Below, piece after piece: positions 6,796-13,059 of a DNA stretch of 13,234 nucleotides. The DNA comes from JAKAXG01 sp035702985 (GTDB taxonomy: Bacteria; Actinomycetota; Acidimicrobiia; Acidimicrobiales; Palsa-688), in assembly GCA_035702985.1 (NCBI GenBank), contig DASSZD010000050.1:1-13234 (forward strand), read 5' to 3'. How positions within the stretch are numbered: position 1 is the first letter of the stretch; each line of letters begins with the position of its first letter. The notes under the pieces were generated by a model, which had not been told where the DNA came from, did no database searches, and was given only the letters and a program-made list of their open reading frames with translations. The translations under genes and the position numbers were made by a program.

Positions 6796-9684
6796 TTACG
6801 GGACCGTCGGATCGGTCCCGCCCGCCTCGAGGACCCGGTGGGCCTCCTGCAGCGAGTGGGCCGGGCCGTCCACGCCCAGGCTGGACACCAGCTGCGACAG
6901 CCGGGGCCGCGCCTGCGGGTCGGCCAGCAGGGCGACCCGCTCGGTGAGGACCCGCAACTCCAGGCTGCGGGCCAGCTGGGCCCGGGCCGTCACCGCCGCC
7001 TCCTGCAGATCGGACGCCGCCCGGTCCGCCCGGCCGGCGGCGTGCCAGGCCCGGGCCCGGCGGCGCAGGATCTCCGACTCGCAGAACCGCTCCCCCCGGC
7101 CACGCGCCGTGGCGAGAGCCTCATCGAGCATCCCGATCGCCTCTCCAGGCGCCAGCCGGTCGTCGTCGGCCATCAGCATCCGGAAGTACGGGCCGAGCAT
7201 GGCACCGGGGATCACTATCTCGCCGGCCCGGCCCTGGGACCAGCGGTGCACGGCGGCCCCCCAGCGGCGCCACTGGACGGTGGTCGTCTCGGCCGAGGCG
7301 TGCTCAGCCTGGGCGGCGAAGCCGGCCGCCCGGGCCCGGTCACCGTCCAGCTGGGCGATGACCGCGGCGGTGGCGCTGGTCACGGCCTGCGCCGCGGTGA
7401 CCCCCCGCTCGATGGCGAACAAGAGTGCGTCGTCCACCAGGCGCCACGCCGACCGGGCGTCGCCGGTGAGCCAGAATCCCAGCGCCGCCGCCACCCGGGA
7501 CGACGATCGCATCAGGACGGTGGGGGCACTGACGGGAGGAAGGGTCCGCAGGCTCTCCCGGAACGGCGCCCCTCCCTGCTCGAACATGTCGCCCAGCTGG
7601 CGGAGCCCCTCGGCCAGGTTGCCCTGCCAGATGCGCACGCTGGCCTCCACCATGCACAGCGAGTAGGTGTAGGCCGGTTCACCGGAGCGTCGGGCCAGGC
7701 GGTGGACCTCGGGGAGGGCGGACTCGATGGCGGCGTACTCGCCCCGGGCCTGCCACCACGGCAGCAGGATCAGGTAGGTGTCCAGGATGGTCCGCTCGTC
7801 GCCGTACGCCCGGGCCAGGTCCTGGGCCCGGGCCGCCTCGCTCAGGATCTCCGGGGCCTCCTGGTCCACCGCGGTGATGCACATGGCCAGCCGGCTCCTG
7901 GCCTTGAGCTCCACCGAGTCCCGGTGGTCCTCGTCGAGGTGGGGCAGCAGGGCGAGGATGGCCCGCTCGTGGCCGGCCGCTTCCCTGAAGCGGGACTGGC
8001 TCCGGGCCAGGCGGGCGGCGTTGCGCCACATGGCCACCGCCTCGCCGTAGCGGCCGGCCTGGGTCAGGTGGTGGGCCACCAGTTGGGGTTGCGACTGGCC
8101 CCGCCCGGCCGCCACCAGGGCGTCGGCCAGGACGGAGTGCGCCCGCCGACGCTCGCCGGCGGCCAGGCCCTCGTACGCGGCCTGGCGGATCAGGGAGTGG
8201 CGGAACCGCAGGCTGCCCCCGGCGCCCTCGTCGGCATCGACGATGGCCTCGTCCATGAGCCGCAGGGCGTGCTTCTCGAAGGTCTCGTCGTCGAGGCCGC
8301 ACAGGTCGCGCGTCACCTCCCGCTCGAACTCGCGGCCCACGACCGACGCCAGCTGCGCCACCTGCTTGCTCTCGCCCAGCCGCTCCAGCCGGGCGGCGAT
8401 GACCTTGATCAGGGTGGGAGGGATGGCGGTGCGCTCCCCCGGCACCTGCCTGGACGCGTGCCGGGCCAGCTCCTCGATGTACAGGGGGACGCCGTCGCCC
8501 CGCTCGACCAGTTCGTCGATCAGGTCGGGGCCCAGCAGGTCGCCGCCCAGCACCAGGTCGACCATGCTCCTGGCCTCGGAGGGGGCCAGCCGGTCCAGGT
8601 CCAGGCGCCGGGACGGGTCCAGGTCGCTCTGGGGCCCGTCGATGCGGCCCGGCCGGGCGGTGAGCACCACCAGCAGCGGCGCGCTCTGCCGGGACACCTG
8701 GTCGATCACCTCCAGCGTGGTGGGGTCCGCCCAGTGGGCGTCCTCGACGACGAGCATGGTGGGCCCGAAGGCGGTGCACGCCTCGATCCAGGACCTGGCC
8801 TCCCGGGGACCGGCCGGGATGGCCCCCATGAGAGCGGCGAACGGCTGCAGCGGGGTGAGGGAGCTGGTGGCCCGGCACAGCAGGGTGAGGAACCGGTTCC
8901 CCGACGCCCCCAGGGTGGCGGCGAACTCGAACACCAGCCTGGACTTGCCGATACCGGGCTCCCCCACGATGAGCACCGTGCGGGGCGTCCCGGCGACCGC
9001 CTCGGCCCACTGGCGGTCCAGCCAGGCCAGCTCCCGCTGGCGGGCGACGAACGGGATCAGCGGCCGGGGCTCGCTGCGGAGCTGGCCCTGGCGGGTCCGC
9101 AACACCCGGTAGGCCGAACCCACGTATTCGGAGTTGGCCAGATCCTGGACCGATAGCAGGGTCATGTCGAAAAAGCGGCCGGCCGTGGCGGCGGCGGCGT
9201 CGGTCAGCAGGACATCACCCGGTCCGGCCACCGATCGCAGGCAGGCGGCCCGACCGCCCAACTCGAGCAGAGCCTCGCCCTCCTGCGAGTGATCGGTCCC
9301 GGGACCGGCCACCGGCCAATCGCCGACATGGACCCCCACCCGGGCCTTGAGGTCCCCCACGCCGAAACGGGCCGGGGCGGTCGCCGCCAGCCGGTCGACG
9401 GCCCGCACGATGTCCCGGCCGGCCAGCACCGCCATCCGGCACGCCCCGGGCGGCGCCTGCGACGGCAGGAACGACGCCAGGGCGGTGTCACCCTCGATGG
9501 CGATGATCGTGCCGCCGTGTTCGACCACGATGCGCGACACGGTCTTCTGGAAGAACTCCAACATCGCCGGCCAGGCCGGGGACGCCACCCTGGCGTGGGG
9601 CCGCCGGGGGGCGCCGAGCCCCACCGAGATCACCGCGATCTCCAACTTCCCGCCGGGGCCGCCGGCCCCGTCGCCTCCGATCAT
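6796..9684 (-). CDS. Degenerate class III cyclase-STAND ATPase-helical repeat protein
   Basis: This is a 962-aa cytoplasmic regulator-type protein. Residues ~14-197 resemble a class III nucleotide cyclase: HGGTIIAIEGDTALASF (57-72) equals the second metal segment, and ARVGVHVGD (114-122) the 'RIGIHxG' strand. In the first segment (usually FxDxxGST) the metal Asp is missing (IAVISVGLGAP), so cyclase activity is unlikely. Residues ~208-410 are an ATPase of the STAND/COG3899 kind: Walker A GEPGIGKS (241-248) and Walker B MLVVEDAHWAD (310-320). The spacing between them is short for the group. The rest (~410-962) is alpha-helical and Ala/Arg/Leu-rich, probably TPR-like; I see no C-terminal DNA-binding domain. 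Such proteins usually act as ATP-dependent signalling switches; the ligand is unknown. A minus-strand TATGAT precedes the ATG, which has no Shine-Dalgarno. The PAS-EAL gene follows on the same strand. Confidence 0.88.
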   Translation of the reverse strand: MIGGDGAGGPGGKLEIAVISVGLGAPRRPHARVASPAWPAMLEFFQKTVSRIVVEHGGTIIAIEGDTALASFLPSQAPPGACRMAVLAGRDIVRAVDRLAATAPARFGVGDLKARVGVHVGDWPVAGPGTDHSQEGEALLELGGRAACLRSVAGPGDVLLTDAAAATAGRFFDMTLLSVQDLANSEYVGSAYRVLRTRQGQLRSEPRPLIPFVARQRELAWLDRQWAEAVAGTPRTVLIVGEPGIGKSRLVFEFAATLGASGNRFLTLLCRATSSLTPLQPFAALMGAIPAGPREARSWIEACTAFGPTMLVVEDAHWADPTTLEVIDQVSRQSAPLLVVLTARPGRIDGPQSDLDPSRRLDLDRLAPSEARSMVDLVLGGDLLGPDLIDELVERGDGVPLYIEELARHASRQVPGERTAIPPTLIKVIAARLERLGESKQVAQLASVVGREFEREVTRDLCGLDDETFEKHALRLMDEAIVDADEGAGGSLRFRHSLIRQAAYEGLAAGERRRAHSVLADALVAAGRGQSQPQLVAHHLTQAGRYGEAVAMWRNAARLARSQSRFREAAGHERAILALLPHLDEDHRDSVELKARSRLAMCITAVDQEAPEILSEAARAQDLARAYGDERTILDTYLILLPWWQARGEYAAIESALPEVHRLARRSGEPAYTYSLCMVEASVRIWQGNLAEGLRQLGDMFEQGGAPFRESLRTLPPVSAPTVLMRSSSRVAAALGFWLTGDARSAWRLVDDALLFAIERGVTAAQAVTSATAAVIAQLDGDRARAAGFAAQAEHASAETTTVQWRRWGAAVHRWSQGRAGEIVIPGAMLGPYFRMLMADDDRLAPGEAIGMLDEALATARGRGERFCESEILRRRARAWHAAGRADRAASDLQEAAVTARAQLARSLELRVLTERVALLADPQARPRLSQLVSSLGVDGPAHSLQEAHRVLEAGGTDPTVP

Positions 9685-9713
9685 GAGAGGTTTCCCACCC
9701 CGTCCACGGCCCG

Positions 9714-9719
9714 ATCATA
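9714..9719 (-). promoter_or_regulatory. -10 element (TATGAT) of the ATPase gene
   Basis: TATGAT on the minus strand differs from TATAAT at one position. It would start transcription about 23 bases before the ATG at 9684. The -35 position reads GGGAAA, not a TTGACA match. It is the best promoter candidate in the 108-bp divergent gap. Confidence 0.4.
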
Positions 9720-9773
9720 TGGCGCCCGGGTGACCGTTTCCCCGGCCCCGAACGGCGGAGCAGGGCCACGAGC

Positions 9774-9779
9774 TACAGT
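9774..9779 (+). promoter_or_regulatory. -10-like element (TACAGT) of the MpaB-like oxygenase gene
   Basis: TACAGT fits the TANNNT form and would give a leader of about 7 bases before the ATG at 9793. That is consistent with the absence of a Shine-Dalgarno. No -35 is visible. Weak evidence. Confidence 0.3.
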
Positions 9780-9792
9780 CGTTTCGAGCGTT

Positions 9793-10647
9793 ATGACCGC
9801 ATCGGCCCGCACCGTGGCCCGGACGGCGGGCAGCCCGGGCCCGGACTTCGACGTCCGGGCGTACATCTCGGGCGCCGGCGGACTGGCCGGCGTCGCCAAC
9901 GTCGTCATGCAGCTGGGGTGGCCAGCCGTCGGCTACGGGGTCAAGGAGAGCCGGGTCCCCTCGGGCAGCGCCATGGTGCACCCTCTGAAGCGGGCCCGTA
10001 CCACGTTCACCTACCTGGCGGTGGCGCTGATCGGCACGGAGGCAGATCGGCGGGCCTTCCGCCGGGCGGTCAACCGGCAGCACGCCCGGGTCCGGTCTGA
10101 CGACCACAGCCCGGTGGCGTACAACGCCTTCGACCCCGACCTTCAACTCTGGGTTGCAGCCTGCTTGTACTACGGCTTCGCCGACGTGCTGAGGCGGGTG
10201 CGGGGACCGCTGGGGGACGCCGAGGCCGACGCCCTCTACCGGTACTGCTCCCGCTTCGGGACCACCCTCCAGGTGCGGCCGGAGTCGTGGCCCGCCGACC
10301 GGCAGGCCTTCGCGGCCTACTGGGAGCAGGCCGTGCAGCGGGTACGGATCGACGACACCATGCGGGACTACCTGACGGCTCTGGTCGGATTGCGGAACAT
10401 GCCCCGGTTGGCGCAGGTGCTGTTCGGGCCGGCCAACCGGTTCTGGACCACCGGGTTCCTGCCTCCGCCCTTCCGGGAGCAGATGCAGCTCGCCTGGACC
10501 GACTCCCGGGAGGCGGTGTTCCAACAGATCCTGCGGCGGATCGGCCAGGTCGAGTCGGTCCTGCCGGTGCAGGTCCGGGTCCTGCCCTTCGAGGCGCTCC
10601 TGATGGACATGAGGCTGCGCCTTCGCCTGGGCCGCCCGCTCGTCTGA
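9793..10647 (+). CDS. MpaB/Lcp-type (DUF2236) oxygenase family protein
   Basis: The 284-aa protein matches the family named for fungal MpaB and the rubber oxygenase Lcp. Family signs are the N-terminal region VVMQLGWPAVGYGV (37-50), SGSAMVHPLKRARTTFTYLAVALIGT (57-82) and DPDLQLWVAACLYYGF (114-129). R67 with T71 (RxxxT), and H97 about 30 residues later (RQHARV), have the same spacing pattern as the conserved Arg, Thr and haem-ligand His reported for Lcp, so a haem b enzyme is plausible. Substrate is unknown; many actinobacterial members have no assigned reaction. No signal peptide is visible, so it is probably cytoplasmic, unlike secreted Lcp. The ATG at 9793 is chosen because the domain begins soon after; an in-frame GTG lies at 9730. 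The stop codon sits inside the first 17-bp tandem repeat unit. It is divergent from the ATPase gene. Confidence 0.85.
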   Translation: MTASARTVARTAGSPGPDFDVRAYISGAGGLAGVANVVMQLGWPAVGYGVKESRVPSGSAMVHPLKRARTTFTYLAVALIGTEADRRAFRRAVNRQHARVRSDDHSPVAYNAFDPDLQLWVAACLYYGFADVLRRVRGPLGDAEADALYRYCSRFGTTLQVRPESWPADRQAFAAYWEQAVQRVRIDDTMRDYLTALVGLRNMPRLAQVLFGPANRFWTTGFLPPPFREQMQLAWTDSREAVFQQILRRIGQVESVLPVQVRVLPFEALLMDMRLRLRLGRPLV

Positions 10648-10702
10648 GCCGCCCGCTCGTCTGAGCCGCCCGCTCGTCTGAGCCGCCCGCTCGTCTGAGC
10701 CG
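10631..10702. repeat. 17-bp tandem repeat, four exact copies, spanning a stop codon
   Basis: The unit GCCGCCCGCTCGTCTGA is repeated exactly at 10631-10647, 10648-10664, 10665-10681 and 10682-10698, followed by four matching bases. The first copy encodes the last codons and TGA stop of the oxygenase; the other three are intergenic. Because 17 is not a multiple of three, the TGAs fall in all three plus-strand frames (starts 10645, 10662, 10679, 10696). Perfect identity suggests recent slippage-type expansion. Confidence 0.95.
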
Positions 10703-10738
10703 GCAGCCGTCGCATCCCCCCGCCCGGGGATCGTCCTG

Positions 10739-11926
10739 CTACGCGGACACGTAGACCGAGAACGTGCCGGGAGACACGAAGGTGTTGGGGTAGTGCCCGG
10801 TGGCCGGGTCGGGCACGGACGGCAGTCCGAGGAGGTTGTTGAGCAACGAGGCGTTCTGGGGGCTGCAGTACGGGTGGCCCGGGTAGCCCGGCGCCGGCGT
10901 GGTGCTGTTGACCGTCGGGGACGGGTCGGGGACTATGGCGCCGACCGGGAAGTCGTTGGCGACCAGCGTGGCCTGGGCGTGGGTGATCGGCCCGGTCACC
11001 GGCCGGCCGGTGAGCTGCCCGCTCGCCTGGGTGGTGAGCTCGAACGGGGAGGTGGCCTGAGCCTGGGTCAGGCCGGTGGCGGTCACGTCCTTGACGCCCT
11101 GGGTGACGATGTCGCCGATGGCCAGGGTGCAGGCCGAGCCCGCCTGCGAGCCCGCCCCTGCCGGGATCTGGTCCACCAACGACTGGATCGATGGCGGGAG
11201 GGTCACCCCGCTGTTGGGTCCGGCATCACCGGCGAGGGCAGCCAGGGCCGGGCCGAAATCGGCCGTCGACTTCGCCCCTCCGAAGAACATGACGTTGAGG
11301 CCGCCGTTGGGCGCCGGCGTGTGCTCGATCTGGGCGGTGAGCTGACCGTCGACGGCGCCGTAGGCGCTGATCAACGGCAGCCCCGGGATGCCGGTGATGC
11401 TCATGCTGACCGGGACCTGGTCGGGGTAGAAGACGAACTCGTTGTTGAAGTTGGCGTCGCCACCCTGGCCGTAGTCGCCACCTATGGTGCCCTTCTCGCC
11501 GGGCAGTTCCACCAGCCCGCAGCCGTAGGCGAACACGCTGCCGTACTGGCTCCCGGTGGTGGGATCCACCTGGACGGGACCGCCCATGGTCACCGTCACC
11601 ATGCTGTTCGAGACGCTCAGGTACCCACCCTCTTTCCGGCCGGTCGGGGTGGTCTGCCCGATGGTGGCGGCGAAGGGAATCTCGTACGGAGTGGGCGGCC
11701 CGTTGCGGGGCGTGCCCCCGTTGGGGAACGTCTCGGGCGGGCACGGCAGCCGCTGGCCGTCGGGTAGGACCACGTCGGGGCCGGGCGAGCTGCCGGCCCA
11801 GGCGGCCGGTAACGGCCCGGCCACCACTCCGACCGCGACGGCGACCATGACCGCCACTGACCTTGCAAAGGCCAGCCGGCCGCCACCGGTCGTTCCGCCG
11901 GTCGGACCACGAGTTGCATCCGCCAT
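10739..11926 (-). CDS. Unrecognised secreted protein with Sec signal peptide
   Basis: I do not recognise this 395-aa protein. It starts at ATG 11926, fixed by a strong GGGGGAGG seven bases upstream. The N-terminus is a long Sec signal: basic/Gly-rich n-region to about 22, hydrophobic SVAVMVAVAVGVVAG (23-37), and an AWA cleavage site (42-44) before GSSPGPD. The mature part (~351 aa) is rich in Gly, Pro, Thr and Val, with four Cys (62, 136, 266, 354) that could form two disulfides. Beta-like stretches such as EGGYLSVSNSMVTVTMGG suggest an extracellular beta fold. A short internal repeat occurs: TGLTQAQAT (285-293) and TGPITHAQAT (311-320). No transmembrane anchor or sorting signal follows, so it is probably released or wall-associated. 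The gene is convergent with the oxygenase and divergent from the MDMPI-like gene. Function unknown; the signal peptide call is firm. Confidence 0.82.
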   Translation of the reverse strand: MADATRGPTGGTTGGGRLAFARSVAVMVAVAVGVVAGPLPAAWAGSSPGPDVVLPDGQRLPCPPETFPNGGTPRNGPPTPYEIPFAATIGQTTPTGRKEGGYLSVSNSMVTVTMGGPVQVDPTTGSQYGSVFAYGCGLVELPGEKGTIGGDYGQGGDANFNNEFVFYPDQVPVSMSITGIPGLPLISAYGAVDGQLTAQIEHTPAPNGGLNVMFFGGAKSTADFGPALAALAGDAGPNSGVTLPPSIQSLVDQIPAGAGSQAGSACTLAIGDIVTQGVKDVTATGLTQAQATSPFELTTQASGQLTGRPVTGPITHAQATLVANDFPVGAIVPDPSPTVNSTTPAPGYPGHPYCSPQNASLLNNLLGLPSVPDPATGHYPNTFVSPGTFSVYVSA

Positions 11927-11933
11927 ACTGCAG

Positions 11934-11941
11934 CCTCCCCC
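11934..11941 (-). promoter_or_regulatory. Strong Shine-Dalgarno of the secreted protein gene
   Basis: GGGGGAGG on the minus strand lies seven bases before the ATG at 11926 and decides this start over longer upstream extensions of the same frame. Confidence 0.7.
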
Positions 11942-11971
11942 AGAGTCGGCTTGTAGGCAGCGCCCGGGGTT

Positions 11972-11984
11972 CGATCTCCGATCG
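11972..11984. promoter_or_regulatory. Inverted repeats in a divergent promoter region
   Basis: CGATC-TCC-GATCG (11972-11984) is a perfect inverted repeat, and CCAATTGG (11992-11999) is a palindrome eight bases further on. Both lie in the 222-bp gap between the secreted-protein and MDMPI-like genes, which is less GC-rich than its surroundings. They could be regulator sites; no clear -10/-35 pair was found for either gene. Confidence 0.25.
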
Positions 11985-12136
11985 CTCCCGCCCAATTGGT
12001 TCTGCGGGCCGGGTGCCATTCCTCCCTCGTCGAGCGGCCCACACCAGCCGCCGGCAAAAACTTCCATGGAGGACGGTTTCTGTCCTGATCCGTGACAACG
12101 ATGGGGGGCGTACCAAACAGAGGGATCATCTGGAAC

Positions 12137-12142
12137 AGGAGG
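12137..12142 (+). promoter_or_regulatory. Shine-Dalgarno (AGGAGG) of the MDMPI-like gene
   Basis: A perfect AGGAGG lies six bases before the ATG at 12149. It rules in that ATG over in-frame starts further upstream at 12092 and 12101. Confidence 0.8.
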
Positions 12143-12148
12143 ACCACC

Positions 12149-12745
12149 ATGACTACCGACGACCGCCGCCCGGCGTTCTTCCGCTCCTACGGCCACGCCG
12201 CCCGGGTGATCGAGGGGGTGACCCCCGACCAGCTGGGCCGACCGACCGACTGCCCCGAGTACGACGTGGCCACCCTCGTCGACCACATCGTGGGCGCCGC
12301 CCACCGGGCCGCCGCCCTCGGGCGGGGCGAGCAGCCGGAGGGCTACGAGTTCCCGCACATCGAGCTGGCCGACGCCCCCGGGGAGCTCCGCCGCGCCGGC
12401 AAGGAAGCCGAGGCGGCCTGGTCCGACGATTCCCGGCTGGGCTCGACGGTGACCATGCCGTGGGGCGAGACCTACACCGGCTCGACACTGGTGGACATGT
12501 ACCTGACGGAGCTGGCGACCCACGCCTGGGACCTGGCCGCCGCCACCGGTCAGCTGGATCGGCTGGACCCCGACCTGGCCGTCCCGGCGCTGGCCGCCGC
12601 CCGGGCCATGCTCAAGCCCGAGTACCGGAACATGATAGAGGAGGGCTCGCCGTTCGGATCCGAGATCGAGGCACCGGCCGACGCCTCACCGTGGGAAGAG
12701 CTGGTCGCCTTCATGGGCCGCCGGCCCAGGCCTGAGGCCGCCTGA
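12149..12745 (+). CDS. DinB/MDMPI-fold TIGR03086-like metal-binding protein
   Basis: The 198-aa protein matches the mycothiol-dependent maleylpyruvate isomerase (MDMPI) N-domain group. CPEYDVATLVDHIVGAAHRA (35-54) is the typical 'W.v..L..Hl' helix, and MYLTELATHAWDLAAATG (117-134) the second metal helix. The likely divalent-metal ligands are H46, E121 and H125, matching the His...ExxxH spacing of MDMPI (His52, Glu144, His148). Family members use mycothiol, the actinobacterial low-molecular-weight thiol, in isomerase or S-transferase reactions, but most TIGR03086-type proteins have no known substrate. There is no C-terminal SCP2-like domain, so it is the short form. It is probably cytoplasmic and transcribed alone, from a region shared with the divergent secreted-protein gene; a strong hairpin follows 64 bases after the stop. 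Confidence 0.88.
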   Translation: MTTDDRRPAFFRSYGHAARVIEGVTPDQLGRPTDCPEYDVATLVDHIVGAAHRAAALGRGEQPEGYEFPHIELADAPGELRRAGKEAEAAWSDDSRLGSTVTMPWGETYTGSTLVDMYLTELATHAWDLAAATGQLDRLDPDLAVPALAAARAMLKPEYRNMIEEGSPFGSEIEAPADASPWEELVAFMGRRPRPEAA

Positions 12746-12809
12746 GCGGGGCCGGCCTGCGGCGGCTGCGGCGCCGGGCGGCGTCGGCTGGGACGCCGTA
12801 GGTGGGGTA

Positions 12810-12849
12810 GGCCGGGGCGGGGGCGCCCCGGGGTGCCCCCGCCCCGGCC
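12810..12849 (+). terminator. 15-bp perfect GC hairpin after the MDMPI-like gene
   Basis: GGCCGGGGCGGGGGC (12810-12824) and GCCCCCGCCCCGGCC (12835-12849) are exact reverse complements around a 10-base loop that itself contains CCCCGGGG. No T-run follows. It is the strongest stem in the window, and position fits a terminator for the upstream gene or an insulator before the carbonic anhydrase-like gene. Confidence 0.6.
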
Positions 12850-12920
12850 GCCGTCACCCCCAGCGGCCCGAAGGGTGAGTTGTTGCCCCCACAGGGCTGA
12901 AACACACCCCCTCGACCCCG

Positions 12921-13040
12921 GCCGACCGGCGCAGCCGGGGTGCAGCAGCCCCGGCCGGGCCCAACCGGGTCCAGCCGGGCCCAGCCGGGCCCAACCGGGG
13001 CGCGCCGGGCCCAACCGTGGCCAGCCGGCGCCGGCCGGGC
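12921..13040. repeat. 10-bp imperfect tandem repeat tract
   Basis: From 12951 to 13040 the sequence falls into nine consecutive 10-bp units close to CCARCCGGGC. Examples are CCAACCGGGT, CCAGCCGGGC (twice running) and CCAACCGGGG. Weaker units (GCAGCCGGGG) carry the phase back toward 12921. No indel breaks the 10-base register. It ends seven bases before a -10-like element of the carbonic anhydrase-like gene. Confidence 0.8.
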
Positions 13041-13047
13041 CCCCGGC

Positions 13048-13053
13048 TACGGT
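13048..13053 (+). promoter_or_regulatory. -10-like element (TACGGT), leaderless geometry
   Basis: TACGGT fits TANNNT and is separated by exactly six bases from the GTG at 13060, so transcription would begin on the start codon. This is the same spacing as the CATAAT/ATG pair at 3129-3143. No strong Shine-Dalgarno precedes the GTG. Confidence 0.4.
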
Positions 13054-13059
13054 GGGCCG

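Larger units (their letters stand above)
12746..13059. other. Non-coding interval
   Basis: These 314 bases contain no convincing gene. Open frames exist on both strands, but their translations are low-complexity Pro/Ala/Gly/Arg products of the repeats. The interval holds, in order, a 15-bp hairpin, about 70 bases of unremarkable sequence including a less GC-rich patch (12880-12910), a 10-bp-periodic repeat tract, and a -10-like element. Confidence 0.7.

Noticed and set aside
6772..9156. Long open frame (794 codons) on the plus strand opposite the ATPase gene
   Set aside because: Its translation is a Gly/Pro/Gln/His/Arg-rich low-complexity product typical of the antisense frame of a high-GC gene, while the minus strand encodes clear Walker A/B and cyclase-like motifs.
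10631..10702. CRISPR or attachment-site interpretation of the 17-bp repeats
   Set aside because: The copies are directly contiguous with no spacers, there are no cas genes, and no integrase or tRNA is nearby.
12092..12148. Upstream start for the MDMPI-like protein
   Set aside because: AGGAGG lies six bases before the ATG at 12149, whose product begins just before the conserved domain; the upstream starts have no such site.
11927..12523. N-terminal extension of the secreted protein frame to 12523
   Set aside because: The extension is antisense to the MDMPI-like gene and would bury the signal peptide. The ATG at 11926 has a strong Shine-Dalgarno and is directly followed by that signal.
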